A DNA stretch of 64,000 nucleotides from Taenia hydatigena. Lineage: Eukaryota > Platyhelminthes > Cestoda > Cyclophyllidea > Taeniidae. A program made the translations under genes and the position numbers. The stretch is taken from positions 62,001-126,000 of the forward strand of contig JADWOT020001706.1 in NCBI GenBank assembly GCA_036345935.2. Direction: 5' to 3'. Under the pieces are notes generated by a model. It did not search any database, was not told where the DNA came from, and saw only the letters and a program-made list of their open reading frames with translations. The first letter of the stretch is position 1; each line of letters opens with the position of its first letter. Below are positions 12,606 through 25,445 of the stretch, piece by piece.

Positions 12606-12977
12606 GGGAGGCTACCGAGACTACACCAAAGGCCTCCGAACTCGTCTTTGTCGATGGCAGCAGCTGTGGCGTCAAAGCAACTATTAGAGGAGCAATGAAT
12701 GCGATCGAGAGTTCTCTTGCTCCTCCTTCTCCTCAGTGTGGATTATTCTTTCATGCAAGCCATACGCAGGCAGGCAGCGCGGCTGTGTCCTTGGAAGGCT
12801 GGGTGCGGCGTGTGCGGACGTGTGGGCGTCAGGCAGACGGCTGGCGGGCGAGAGCGAAGGGAGAGGAGAACGGTAACTTGGTGAGTGCTCCTCCATGGGA
12901 CAGTGTATGTTGCGCAAGTTGAGCGAGATCTTATGATAGCTCACAATTGCATCACTTTTGCTTGTTTTGAGACCTTT

Positions 12978-13002
12978 AGCAGCAGCAGCAACAACAACAA
13001 CG
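12978..13002 (+). repeat. Short AGC/AAC trinucleotide repeat
   Basis: Four AGC units followed by about four AAC units. It is too short to imply a polyglutamine gene and no convincing frame surrounds it. Confidence 0.8.
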
Positions 13003-16000
13003 GTATGGTGTGCGACGAAGCCGATGTGAGGCTATATTATCATGCGCCTTCATACGATGCATTGGTTTTTCACGAGGTCTACATTTGTGAGCGTTGAGTG
13101 AGGTGACTTATTTGCTGGGGTGTGGTTGTTAATTTTCAGGGGAAGGAGGAGGAGCAAGCGAAGATGCCCCATGAGTTAATGTCGTACTTGCTTCTGCCCA
13201 TTTTAAAGCGGTTCATGCCATATGGAAACGTTCTAACACCTACCAATTGTTTTGTCCACATCGCATTGCCAGGTTTATAGTCATCAATCGCTTAATATTG
13301 CACCTGTGACTCTGCATAGGTGCACCACTGATCAGATGCGAAAACAAAGTTTGAACTATAATGACTGGAAGAAAGGCTTTTAACAAGGGCAACACTAAAA
13401 ACGGGGCCAGTAAGACGAGGGATTTGTGCAATACTTTTGTTGTTGAAATGGGACTTGGGGAGACGAAGAGGCAGTCATAGCAGACCTAGTGATGAAGGTT
13501 TCGTCAGAACTCTTCGGAGGAGAAACGGAAGATAGTGGCCCGAGCAACTTAAGTTTGCAATAAAGTTCGAAGCATTTTGAGGCAGAAGACGAGGAGGCAA
13601 ACGGGAAGCGCGCTAAATCCCTACCCCTTGTGTAACAATTATGTTGACAGAGGCCACTCTTTCACCATCCATAAGGGTTGTGTCGATCCCCTGTCATCTA
13701 AGTTAATAGGTTTGTAACAAGATAACCAGTCTGCTCGAGGATTGCGCTTCAATTTTCGCATGTGGTGGGTATCGTTCTGACATTCTTATTTAGAATGAAT
13801 TCTAGCAAGTTTGCATGACTTATATTACTTTCTATAATGGGATGCGATTTTCAAACAATCGGTTTTCGAGGATGAACTGAATTTGGTTTTTATGCGCTCG
13901 CAAAGATCAATTTTAGCGGTCGTTCTAAGGCCAAGCTTGATGGCGTGCTTTGTGTATTTTCAAGAATTCTTAAGATTGAAAGATATTTGCTTGAAAGTGG
14001 TCCTTCAAGTTTGGCAGTTTCAAGGTCATCGGTTGTGTTTGGTGTATTGCCTGTCGATATAGTAGGCGCGTTGCGTGTTTTAATTGCGGCTCTTTTGGTT
14101 GGATAAGCTCCGTTAATTCTGGAAGGAAAGAAACTGTTTCGCTTTGGACTTCACGTGAGGTCAATGATGGTCCGAATCTTAAGAATGACAAGAATGTGTC
14201 TGTCTGTGGTGGTGCATCTAATGTGCCCCAAGGGATTGCTGAAAAGAATGCAGAATTTAATGTTTGAGTTCTCTCTTACCCTCTACTCCGACCTAGAGGT
14301 TGGTGTGATCTATGCTGTACCTCAATGAATCCGTTGCGCATCCTTTTCCCGAAGTCTATTCACAAATGCAATATGACAGCTACATTTTCCAAATTGTTAC
14401 AGTAACCATATTGGTCGAATTTATCGTGTTCGTTGGACGCAGATATAGCTGCGGTGCGCTCCGAAAGGGTACTTGAGTATGTTCTTCTCCACTAGGGAAC
14501 TGAATGTCGTCTCCTTTAACTTTAGTAGACCCGATCGGAACAAGTCTAAGCCAAAGTCGTAAAGATTCTTCTGCGACTGAGGCGTTAACGTGCAACCTAC
14601 CTTATCGTCGCACAGCGTATTAATCCGTTGCCTTGATTAAAATTGTTTCTTTAAGTCCTAGTTTGTCCCTGTAGATTTGGGGATGTTCTTCAAATGGAAT
14701 ATTTGGTGGCTCGGGTGACGGGTGGATGCAAACATCGAATTTTACCGCGCAAAATGGAGACGACTGACAAATGAAGCAGCACATCAGCTATGTTTCTTCC
14801 GAGCCTGCAAAGGGTAGGTACTTCGTTGAAGGGCGTTTTGGTAGTCAGCGTTCGCTGATGAAATTTTGTCGAAACTGTTGGAAGTCTGTCGCGAAGTAGG
14901 GTGCAAGCGGTGCCGTGTCCACGGCTTCTGCTTTATGACGCGGTGGGCAAAAAGGGCCACGTCAATGAGTGTGATGATTGTGGATGCATGGAGGAATTGA
15001 CTCGCCTATTAAGAGGTACGTATCAATGCACATTAATGTACATTTGAAAAGCCCCTATTCATGCACGCTACTTGCCGCTTTGTAAACTTTGATGAGGTGT
15101 GGCGCCTGAGTGCGAGGTGTAGTTTTTTGCGTTGGCCACAGTCACTGTCTGTTCTATGGGGATCTAATGCCGGCTTAGGAATAACTGTCTCTTCTTATTT
15201 TTTTTCATTTTCCACTTGCTCCGCTTGTTTGCTACCACCAGCTGTTTAGGTACTTTCACCCAGCACTGGTATCTTTTAAATATTGTTGGCTCTAACTTTT
15301 GCGCTCGTTGACATCTGGTCGTGCCACTGGCTGAATTTGTCCACTGTATTCATCTTGTCATCGCTTTCCGTTTGGAAGGGTAGATGGCATGCTTTGGTCT
15401 ATTACTCGTTTTCCTCATTCTAATCAGGCCAGGAAAGGTTGTGTCCAGCGTGTTAATTAATATGCATGTGCTTTTTGAGAATTTTGATTGGGACAAGTTG
15501 CCTGTGTTCATTACAAAGTGTGTAAGTCCGTAGTTGTCGGATTGAGTGTACTGGATGCTGATGGGTAGGGATACGGCAGTTTGCTTCATTGAACGTGTGG
15601 GCATCTGCGATGGACTGTAATTACCGGTTTCAAATAAGTGTTCTTTCACATTCGGAACAGTAGCACAGACACTACGCACAGTTGTATCAAGTGAGTAGGC
15701 TCCAATTAATCTACTTGTCGTCAGAAAGCATGATGCTGCCCTACTTCTTCTTACTGTTTAGCGGATTTGAGGAGGACCATCTCGTAATTGACTATACACT
15801 TTTAGGCTCACTCAATTTTGCTGATTGTTAAGCAATTCCGTAGATTTCTTCTGCCGTTGTTATTCAAATCTGCCTGATTAGTGCTCCTTCTGTAAACCAT
15901 CGGACTGTGCGCGTTTATTATTGTCAAAAAAATCTCGGGATGTTTGCCTCCGAAATACTTATGAGTGAAGTGGTTATTGGAAACGTATTGTCACGAAGAT

Positions 16001-19000
16001 GACTTGGAAGGCAACCCACTGATTGCCTCGGTTTGTTCGCTCCTTCTGCTGTAGCAATGTAGTAGTTTTGGCGTGATCTTCGCTCTCCCTTTAGTCATAG
16101 CGGTGACTGGCCTTGGCTTTAGCCGTTTTTCTGTGGGGCTAATAGTTGGCTAAAGTGCCGCGGAGACAGGCAAAATGCAAGTTTGGCGTTTCCCATAGGT
16201 TAGCCAGGTTAATATTCCTGACGGCTTATAGTCAGTGGATGTTCCCCAGGACCCAGGCAAATATGCACTGGCAAGCGTTAAGCTTCATCCATTTCTTTAC
16301 TTGCGTCCTTTTCACTTATCTGTTGATTGGGTTAGTTGGCTGGTGGAGGTTTGGGTGGATAGACAGGCGAAAGAGAGGAGATCTGTTTACTTCGCTGTTT
16401 GTGGACCTTCTCCCCTGTGGCGTTGGAACATTCCTACAGTCCTGCCTGGTGTGATTGGTCGTGTTGGAATCGCTTCATCTTCGTCAGAGCATCTAACTGT
16501 CGGAGTTGCTAAAATTAACACTTTCGTGATGCCCTCGTGCCGAGTGTTTACAAAACATTGCTTCACTATGATTGCATTGTTGCTACTACCAATGATTAAG
16601 GTGGAAGTTGGTCATAGTGGAAAGGAATGGAATGCCTCGCCATGTCCGGTTGGCTTATTTAAGCACGGTACGCACGCATGACTGGCCTATCACTCATGGC
16701 GCTAATTGACTTTGAGTACTGTCATACTTGTGTCCGATGCAGTGAAGCTATAAGTGCACTAGGTAATGCGGGGGGAGGGAGGTGTCATCGGCATTGGCAT
16801 GCCCAAGATATTAAGGTAAGTGTTAGGTGCTCGCGAGTCTCCAACTCTATCTCAGCGTTTGTCGCGTCCCTTTTTTAATGCGACGTCTGATGTTGAGCTG
16901 ACAAGTCCTACACAGACATGTGCAAAGGCCTGGTGTGGTTTAGTTTGCATCCTAGTGCCGTGACAATAATTGGCTTTGTGTCAGTCACACGAGTGCTTTT
17001 TTGTGGTGTGCCGCCTTTTCTGTGGTATATGGGCGGTGATGAGAACCTGGGCATGACAGCCGTCGTATCGTCTTGTCTCCGCCTTTCCCTCTACTCATCG
17101 TAGTCTTTTCCACCATTCCACCTATTATGGGCGTTGCTTTGAGACGATTACATTGGCAATTACTGGAATTATTGTTTATTTGCGTCTCTGTCCCTTTTTA
17201 TTCACTTGTTTGGCCAGTTAGTAGAGCTGTAGATGCAGAGACTAGGTGAGGCGGTAAAGCTAGGGTCGCCATTTCGTATATCCTAATCTCTCCATCTGTT
17301 GACCCACCTATATACCTGCTCGTCTGTCGGTTTCCTCGGCTATCGACCTGTTCTTCTGTCCCTATCCCGACCTGCAAAACGTGTGGGGTCAATTTGGGCA
17401 GCATGCGGTAGGCTTATGAGACTGATCGAGACGGACCTGTCTACAGTGTTCACAGAAAGGATTCAAATAGTGGACAATGAATGGCTACGATGTTAGAACG
17501 CACTTTAGTCATAAAAATGCAAAGCTACTGGGGGGAGGTAAAAACATTAATTTTACGTTGGTAGATTACTCAATTTGCCGGTTGAAGGTAAGGGAGGTGG
17601 GAGGGTGTCAAGTACCGTGGCTGCGAGAATGCAAGTGCTGCCGAAAATGAGATGCAGCAATGCTGAAAGGCTAGCTAGGCCGTACTAGGCACCCGTGGAC
17701 GTTGAAGTGAAGTGGGTTGCGTTAGCGCAGAACTGTGCCGATGGCTTTTGGTGTGCCCCTGAATCCATTTTCATACAAAGCGCGGGGAATGGCTACTCTA
17801 ACGAGCACGCATATTATCTGTTGCACAAGACTTGGTCTTCAAGTAGGGGATCGCGCAAGACGGTATTGGACGGTTATGTGTTCAAAATCAGCAAGCGCAA
17901 GCAAAAGAGCTGCGTGCCTCAACGTCATTGTTATATCCATCGATCTAGACTAGTCCACATGGCCACGGGATCCATGACCGGGTATCAGTATTGTCAATCT
18001 GCGTCTCTCTTGGGGGTCGCATTATTAATCGCCAGGGTATCTATAAACCGGTCAGTGTCAATCCACGGTGTTGCTGGACTCAATCAGTGATCATTACATT
18101 GAACTGTGTCCATCGCACTAGGCTTGGGACTCGTCATCGTGTGCTTGACACGCTATTGTTTCTTCTCACTGTGCCATCGTTCTTGTTTTTTGTTAGTAGG
18201 CATAAAGTTACTCCTTTCTTTTGGCATGGGATGCTCTCTTATTATCGTTAGAATGATTAATAATTCAATTGTGCTGTTTTCTGCACTTTTCGTGCGTTTT
18301 CTATTTGTCCATGCTTAGCGCTTTGCGAGATTTTGGTTAAGCAACGTCTTTTTTAGGTAGTTTTGAGGACGTTTATTGAAAGCCAACAATTTGTTATTCC
18401 CGTTATTCAGTTGGCACTATCTTTTTGCTGATTCTCTTCGTTTTTCTGCAATTTCCTCGTAAAACCTAATGCTTTTGAAAAGTAGTTAAAAGGCGATTGT
18501 TTAGCAAGGTGGAGTCTCTTTTGCCTTTGGTTAGCTTGCGAAGAGTAGACATCAATCCATTTACAGACTCTTGGTAGAACGCTAGGGTTTTTGTGTCTCG
18601 AATCCAATTATTGCGTGTAAAGTTAAGTGAGTTGACTTCTTTGATGAAATCATAAGTTTTGCAATGATTCTGCTAGACCGCCTTCGTGCATTGTTTCATT
18701 TGATCACTACGAATTTTTTTTTTCGTGCGAAGTCTTACCTTTCCGTGGAACAATCAGACATTTTATTTCTGTCATTTGTTTCGGCAAGCACTTTTCCGTC
18801 TTCAAGCTTATAATCAACTCGTTAATAGGTTAAAACTTTCTTTTTTATCTCTTTTAGCTTTTTACCTCCGAAATTAAGCAGTTTTTGTCGATCCAGCCTT
18901 CCGTTCTGTTGTGAATTCTTTTTTTCTGTGTTGCCTTCGCCTTGTGCCCATAATTGCTTGACATTCTTAGAAGGAGGTAATTTTGAGTAGATCTTGCACG

Positions 19001-19583
19001 CCTTATTTTTAATGGTTGTTCTTTGTCCTATTCCCTGGGCGAGTTCTCGATTTGTACTACTTTTTTTCGTAATAGTCTCTGTGGTTTTCACTCCCAGTTG
19101 TAACTTTTTTTTTAAAGAATGCAGACACTGGGAATTGTGAGGTTTACTTAACAAATAAAGGGTTTCAGGAATTACCACTGTGTGGTTGAGCTGAAAACCA
19201 GCATTTTTGGGATATCCACTGCCCAATAGACGTCTACACCTTTCAAGTGTCTAATTGCTGACTAGGTTGACGCCTCCTGCTGGTCGGGTATCCACGATTG
19301 TCGATGCCTCCTTTCACAAAAAACTTTATTAATCACCGCACTTCGTTGTACGCAGGCACTGGCACTGGCCTATGCAATTTTTTGATAAATGATGTCTATT
19401 CCTTGCATAGCGTGAGCTAGTATTTGCTACTTTATGTGATACTGCTGCACTATGATTGCTCATGCAGATGTAGAACCAGCACCTCTGTTTAGACCTTATT
19501 TCCTTTTGTTTATCAAGGCTTTTCCCAGCCCATGCTTGCTGTTTTCGTTTTGTAGGTTAAAGTGCCGATGATGTGTAAATGGA

Positions 19584-19703
19584 ATGCAGATGGGAGGTCC
19601 GCTGTCCAAAGCGGATTATAAGTGTTATTGGTGTGGAAACACCGCTACCATCGTGAAGTCCGTGAAGACCACTCGTCAAGACGGAAAGGAGACACTGGAA
19701 TGA
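19584..19703 (+). CDS. 39-codon open frame with a CxxC zinc-finger-like motif
   Basis: ATG at 19584 (second ATG at 19590) to TGA at 19701-19703. The peptide contains YKCYWCGNTAT followed by a Lys/Arg-rich segment, and its codons favour G or C at the third position (CCG CTG TCC, ACC ATC GTG), unlike the AT-rich surroundings. CxxC followed by G-x-T-x-T loosely resembles the first half of a GATA-type zinc finger, but the second Cys pair is missing. It may be one exon: a pyrimidine-rich tract ending in TTTTGTAG lies about 25 bases upstream, and TGCAG immediately precedes the second ATG. A relic of a transposase or chance are alternatives. Confidence 0.3.
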   Translation: MQMGGPLSKADYKCYWCGNTATIVKSVKTTRQDGKETLE

Positions 19704-20899
19704 TTTGATATGTCTTCTGGCAGCACTTTGATGTGGAACAGCACAAAACCCTGTAGATCCTGAGTCATCATTGTTCCTGATGCCTACATCCCCCTCTCCA
19801 AGTTGTGATGATGTCTCCGCAATGGTGTGTATTTCTGTTCATTTTTCATCATTAGCAAATTTAAAAATGTTACTCATTTGTGTGTGTTTCTTCGCAAACA
19901 ATGGAACATGGGTATTGAGTTCGCGCAGGTGATGATAAATTTGCTTGTTGATCGACGTGGCCGAGGTGCGTGAGGTGAGGTGGTCCACTGTAATACGCTA
20001 GAAGAGTCTCCAGATTGTGGTACGAATGCAGCAGCTACTTTTTGCTAAGAGGGGATTATTAAATAAGGGTGGTTGTTTAGCGCACCGCTTTTGTGTTGAG
20101 AGGTTAGTGAGTGCATAAACCATGCCTAATGGCTTAAGATAGGTTTTGGTAAGTTTAAGTTGACTTGAATAATAAGTTGTAATTTCTAGGATAGTCTGAG
20201 ATGGCATGCTGTCAAAGGGCGAACGTGGTGATGTCAAATAGAGCTGTTCAATTGTACGACATTTAATGCTTAGGAATGATCGCAATGTAATGCTAGTGAT
20301 TTTAAAGCGAAAAGTGAGATAGCCTGAGTACATCGTTGGACTCTATATTCTTGGTTGTTCATTTATAATTATGACAATTTGTATTCAGCTGTTTCTTTCA
20401 TCGCTGGCAGCTGCGATATTCCTCAAGTTATGCAATCAAAATTTAGACCTGACCTATAAGTTAAGTAGCCTATTTTGGCAAACAGATAAAATAATGCAAG
20501 TATATAGAGCTGCGTCATAAACTGTATATTTAGATCTAGAATCGATCAGAATTATAATCTGACAGCTTAAACCACTTAGTAGTTACTTGCTGCAGCTCTC
20601 CTACCAAATTGTAAGAGTAAGTTTGGGATAGAGGTGAAGAGATGAGAAGTCGCTAGAATGGAAGGAGTAAGGGTGGAGATGGGCAGAGGAGAATTGGAAA
20701 TGTACGCTGTAGGATGACCCCATTTATTCCTGAACTAATTCAATTGCTTACTCATCTAGGCGCGTGACTACGTAAAATTTGAAGAAACCGTCCAAATGAC
20801 AAGTGAAGTGGTTAGTCATAGCTCCCTTTATATGTGAGTTGTGCTGGATACTGGATGTAAAAATATATTGAAATGGCGCATGCAAGTAAATTCTGGGGA
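19704..20899. other. No recognisable gene
   Basis: Only short frames are present (the longest is minus 19998-20333, with no motif). Nothing supportable seen. Confidence 0.45.
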
Positions 20900-21475
20900 C
20901 AGAAGAAGGTGGCACAGATGAAGGAAGGGGTGTTGGCGCCAAAAGTCATCCCTAATTTCTACGATATCTATCTGTTTTCGCCCCTTCGACGGTTCTGGAA
21001 CGAAGGATTGAAAGGTGTGGAGTGATGAAGAGAGAGAGTGTTGCGACGTTAGTGAAGGATACAAATAAGACCGGAGACAAAGATAAAACGAGGTAGGTGA
21101 GAGGCAACGAGGAATAACTGAATGGTAAGAACGGCAGCACGGCGAAGCAAGATGAATGAATGTTAACGTGCGACACGCAGAACAGCATGTCTGGCAGTTT
21201 GTCGTGTGGTAGACCAATTTGAACCTGACACGTGCGAATCGATTGCAACACGTGTCGTTTGGTGTCGCTCAGTACTGTCCGGTGTTAACTTTAGACAGCA
21301 CTGCTTGTAGGCGGTTTTGAGGGAGAAGGCGACACTTGCTTCTGTGCTTTCGTGACTTGATTAAGTTATGTGCATCGTAGTGCATGCAAAGGAGGAAAGA
21401 GAGAATAAGAAGAACCACCGATGCTAATGTGCTTTGACTTAAATGTGCTGCCTCGTTGTGACTGCTTGTCATCGG
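20900..21475 (-). repeat. Dispersed repeat R3, copy c (inverted)
   Basis: Read on the minus strand, this matches the copies at 23985-24480 and 25005-25445. Anchors in order are CAAGCAGTC, GAGGCAGCACATTTA, AAAGCACAGAAGCAAGTG, the Pro-codon-rich CGCCTTCTCCC, TGCCAGACATGCT, and AAACAGATAGATATCG followed by TAGAAATTAGGG. Identity is about 65-75%. Overlapping minus frames run through it (20828-21217, 20952-21251, 21269-21472) but they are not conserved intact in the other copies. I do not recognise the element class. Confidence 0.7.
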
Positions 21476-21849
21476 CTTTTTTGAGGGAATGCCTGTTATG
21501 CATTGGCAACTTACCCCTTGTGATTACTATGTCGCCAGCGAAGGTGCGTTTCTGCCGTTCGGTTTAGTTTCATGCCAAGACCAATTGCTGCCTTGCATCA
21601 GGGAGCACAATAGCGGTTAACATACCTCACCTACTACTACTCCTACTTCACACCTCATAATTCGTAGACGCGTCCAACTCCCACCCCATCATCACGCTGC
21701 CCAATTCTTTTCTTCTCTCTATGAAAAATTCCTCTACCTGGCGCTCTATGTTAACGGGTAAGAACGTGCGCTTTCTGCCTTCGACATACCACCTGCCCCT
21801 TTTCCACTGTGCATTTGTGCTTGCCCCAGTTTGCGTGTGTCATTGCCCG
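21476..21849. other. Spacer between R3c and R1b
   Basis: C/T-rich plus strand with no gene or repeat match that I can see. It does not align with the first 370 bases of R1a, so the R1 copy that follows lacks that part. Confidence 0.4.
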
Positions 21850-22440
21850 CGTTCATCTTCGTCTTTTGGAGAGTCGTCTTCATCAGTGTCCCCGAAGACA
21901 TGTAAAAACGTCTGTGTGCCTGCCTGTGTGTATGTGAGCGCAAAGGCACATTCATCCCATCCTCTCCTCCTAAGTTGTCCTTCAAGTCGACCAAGTCGAT
22001 ATTTCTATCTTGGGTGAAGTAAGACCTCCTTTGAGCGTTCGTTTTATGGCCAGTTAGTTGCCTTATTAATTTAAACTGCACTTTTCACCAACATTCCATC
22101 ACTTACACATCAATCAACTCATTTCGCTATATCTAATTGCTTTTACTTCCTACGGCTTCTCTGCTTCCTCTCTTATTTCTGACTGAAATCGACAGGCCAC
22201 ATGGAACTGGCAGAAGGATTTGCGCCTGGTCAAGGCGATTCGTCGCCCACATCGTCAATAATTCATGTCGCCTGTGCGGACGCGCGGCAAAGAAGTCCGC
22301 AAAACGGGGCAACGCCTTGCAAAACACAAGTTATTAATCAGACGGCGGAATCACTGAACGACGACTGTGCGACTCCCGATAGAAAATCGTCAGTACATCC
22401 CACTCAGCGAATTGGCGTAGAGACGCAGCTCAGCCTTCTC
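21850..22440 (+). repeat. Dispersed repeat R1, copy b (left-truncated)
   Basis: Aligns with R1a from about its position 370 onward. Anchors are CGTCTTTTGGAGAGTCG, GAGCGCAAAGGCACATTCAT, AAGTCGACCAAGTCGA, CTTGGGTGAAGTAAG, CGGCTTCTCTGCTTCC and, matching the 52 kb copy, AAGGCGATTCGTCG then CCTGTGCGG and AAGTCCGCAAAACGGG. An internal stretch of about 100 bases is missing relative to R1a and R1d. A plus frame of 101 codons (22201-22506) begins inside it but is not conserved in the other copies. Confidence 0.7.
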
Positions 22441-23984
22441 GGAGCTCGGTGGCACTTACAAAAGGACAGCATTCGTCGAGTACGCTCCAACAAACTTAAA
22501 ACATAAATGAGACGCTACGAGCCAAATGATTATCACTTTTAATGATGCAAAATCCAAAGGGTAAAGGGGATTTTCGCCTAGCCACCGAGATATTGCAGAT
22601 TCCTTTGCCGAAAAACAATGATTACAGAGAGTTGATAACTATCTGACCACGAAAAGCCACCGAGAGAGGCAAAAGTAAAGAGAGGTTCTCATTACAAAAG
22701 TGCCATTTAAAACGGTTATCATAGAAGCACAACGTATAGTCCTAATGATTTTTTATATCGCAGATCAGTTAATAGTAAGTCCTCCTCCAAGTTTTCGATG
22801 CTGACTAATAATTTTTATGCACGATGCTGATTCCCTTCTTGTTATCTTAAAAAAAAACAATATTTTAATGCTTACGCTTTTTAAAAGGTACATTGTAGGC
22901 GGCGGTCAGGAACACAACTCCAATCCCTCGATCCCGGCACAGTTAGTTCTACAGCACTCTACTAATACGCTATCAATCCGTCATTTCGTCTAAGACCATG
23001 AAGGAGTCTCATAGGTCTCAACCTTCTCGTACTAGGCATGGGCAGAGGATCTGACACACTGCTGGCATGAATTTTGGTGGTGTTGCATGTGAATAATGGA
23101 GGAATCGGCAAGTTATTTATAGTTAAACCAAACGCTGTGCCACTACTGTTTCAGATAGTAATAAAAATAGTCAGTACAAAAATTTGTACGTGTGTCGTTC
23201 GTTCAGCTCTCTGTCTTGTCTACGGTCACTTGGACGTTAATCAGACATTCGTCAGGTGCAGTGCCGTGCTAAGGCGAATTGGGCAAACTGTTTGTCATCA
23301 GTACAATGGTTAGACACCTCGAATACTGCCTGAAAGCAGGACTGTTCTTAGCAAGAACAGAGTATCAAGCGCTGACTTGGTTACAAACAATGAAGGAGAT
23401 GGACCATTCGATTGCACACTGGTACGAGTAATTGTAGCAATATGACTTGACAGCTCATTAAAGAAAAGAAAATGAACATGGCAACGCAAACGCAATGTCC
23501 TGCAGACCCCCTTCAGTAGAAGAAGGTGGCGGCATAGGGAATACGATAATTTTGAGCAAATTTGCTAAACATTATTGGCGAAACACACAGAATACTAATT
23601 ATAACACGGCCATACATACGAGAGGTTTCTGGCACCTTATTTTAGGTCCTCAGCCGGAGAGATGAGCTCGTTTAGCAAGCCTTTAATGATTCCAGATTCA
23701 TTTATACAAGCAGCATCTCAAAAGTGGCAGCAGCGGTTGGATCATAAGAGCCAGAAAGACGGTAGGAGCATCAAGCAAACCATACTTGTAGCCCTCGCCT
23801 ACCACAGAAACGCTAGACTTCTGTCGGACCTGCATCACTTAGAGCAGTATCAAAAGACCTCACATTACAGCGATCGTATCTGATTAAAAGTAGAAGTTAG
23901 TGCCTAATTTTCTTAAGGGAGCGGTCTCCTAGTAACAAAGTAATAGACCAACGCTGCTTCTGTTAAACAACAATCAGCCGGCGT
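22441..23984. other. No recognisable gene
   Basis: Short frames only (plus 23074-23313 and 23662-23883). No motif or repeat match found. Confidence 0.45.
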
Positions 23985-24480
23985 GCTTTACCAAGGCAGA
24001 GCGGCGCATTTCGACCTAAGCACATCGGTACTAGCAGACCTACTCCCCCTCTTCCACCTCACTTACATACACAATGGCGTACAGAACTCGGCCAAAGTGC
24101 AGAAGCACAAAGGCAAGTGACGCCTACTCCCAAGAAGCCACCTAACAACATGTGCCACTGATCCAGTCAGAAGTGATGAATCACACAACTAACCACCAGA
24201 GATACTCGCACTCGCATTCCACCACCTTCCACGTTTCATCTTGCTTCCCATGTTCTCATCGAATCCACCACCTAGTTCTCTGTCAGAGCCTTGGTCCTGC
24301 TTTGTTAGCTACTCATCTTCAGTCCGCTTCCCATCCTTCACCTCCATCGCCTCCCTCCCAATCCCAACTTCCCACTCCGTTGTTTGAAAGACGTCAATAG
24401 GCCAACAAAGATAAAATCGTAATAATTAGAGGTAGCTCTGCTACTACCCTCTCCTCCTCTACTGCTTAGTATTAATCTCC
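23985..24480 (+). repeat. Dispersed repeat R3, copy a
   Basis: Anchors shared with R3b and R3c are CAAGGCAGAGCGGCGCATTT, CAGAAGCACAAAGGCAAGTG, CGCCTACTCCC, and near the right end GTTTGAAAGACGTCAATAGG and AAAGATAAAATCG with TAATTAGAGG. Tandem-like spacing to R3b is about 1.0 kb, same strand. The copy is diverged, with a short C-rich stretch inside. Confidence 0.65.
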
Positions 24481-25004
24481 CTACTAACCTTATTTATGTA
24501 CGTCGTAGTTTCGGCATTGTCATAATTGATTCTAGTGTATTTCACTTGTTAGGGTAAATTATGAGTAGCGTCTTTGAGTGTGCCGCTTGATAGAAACTTA
24601 TATTCCTTCCACACAGTCAATTTCTCTATGCTTCACTGGAATACATGGTCGATGCAATGGGTAAACGAAGGCTTTTAGGAAGATGCAAGAGAAAGAGGGC
24701 AGGGAATGGGGTATGTAGTGCTCCGGCACTGTTTAGAAACATCTAACAATGGCCATTTTCCATCTTCACCTCTCGCCCAACTGTTCTTTTGCGATTCAAT
24801 CACCGTCGTTGTCCTCTCTGGTGCAAGACAACAAATAGTCCAGGCATGTGATTAGAAAATAAGCAACAAAAGCATACCTTCTATAGCTCCGAGGCAATCA
24901 TTAGTTAGTCACTAATTTCTTTACTCAATTCATAGCTTGCACTGCCTCTACTGCCCATAACTACCCGAAAGGCGTCCTTCTAAAAGGAAACATCAGAGGT
25001 AAAA
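24481..25004. other. Spacer between R3a and R3b
   Basis: No gene or repeat recognised. Confidence 0.4.
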
Positions 25005-25445
25005 GCTGGGAGCAAGCAGTCCAGACAAGGCAGCGCATTTATCCCAAGCACACTGGTATCAGTAGTCCGTCTCAAGGCAAAAAACAAAGGAAAATTGTGT
25101 CTACTCTTACAGAACCGCCTAGGAGAAATGTCGTCTAAAGCCCACACTAGGCGGCGCTGAGAGACAGCACCTGATTCAAGCTGATCTATCATGCAACAAA
25201 GAGTCTGGCATGCTCACATGTGTCTTGTGTCGTCCACGAATGCTCATTCTTCATGAATTCATCCTTATAACTCTGTTAATCGCGCTTCGTTTTCTCCTTG
25301 TTTTTAGCCTTATGTCCCCATCACTCTAACCTCCTGACCCGCTGTTTAGAGACGTCAGAAGGCCAAAACAGATAGATATCGCAGAAATTAGGAGTAAGTT
25401 ATGCCACCTGTTCCTCTTTCTTTGCTCATCTACCCGTCCAGTTGC
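25005..25445 (+). repeat. Dispersed repeat R3, copy b
   Basis: Closest to R3c: CAAGCAGTCCAGACAAGGCA, CGCATTTATCCCAAGCACA, GAGTCTGGCATGCTCACATG, GTTTAGAGACGTCAGAAGG and AAAACAGATAGATATCGCAG all have counterparts there at matching spacing. A minus frame 24980-25192 crosses the left edge and is not conserved. Confidence 0.7.

Larger units (their letters stand above)
10776..19583. other. T/G-rich block without recognised genes
   Basis: The plus strand is conspicuously rich in T and G for most of this stretch. For example, the 60-base line at 10441 has about 29 T and 7 A. Plus frames at 16235-16681 and 17695-18090 (148 and 131 codons) lack ATG starts and known motifs and are near the length chance allows. 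Such a skew fits a long transcribed but non-coding region such as an intron read on the plus strand, which is inference only. Confidence 0.45.

Noticed and set aside
16235..18090. Plus frames of 148 and 131 codons at 16235-16681 and 17695-18090
   Set aside because: No ATG start, no motif, no splice framework. Lengths are near what chance gives in 64 kb of six frames.
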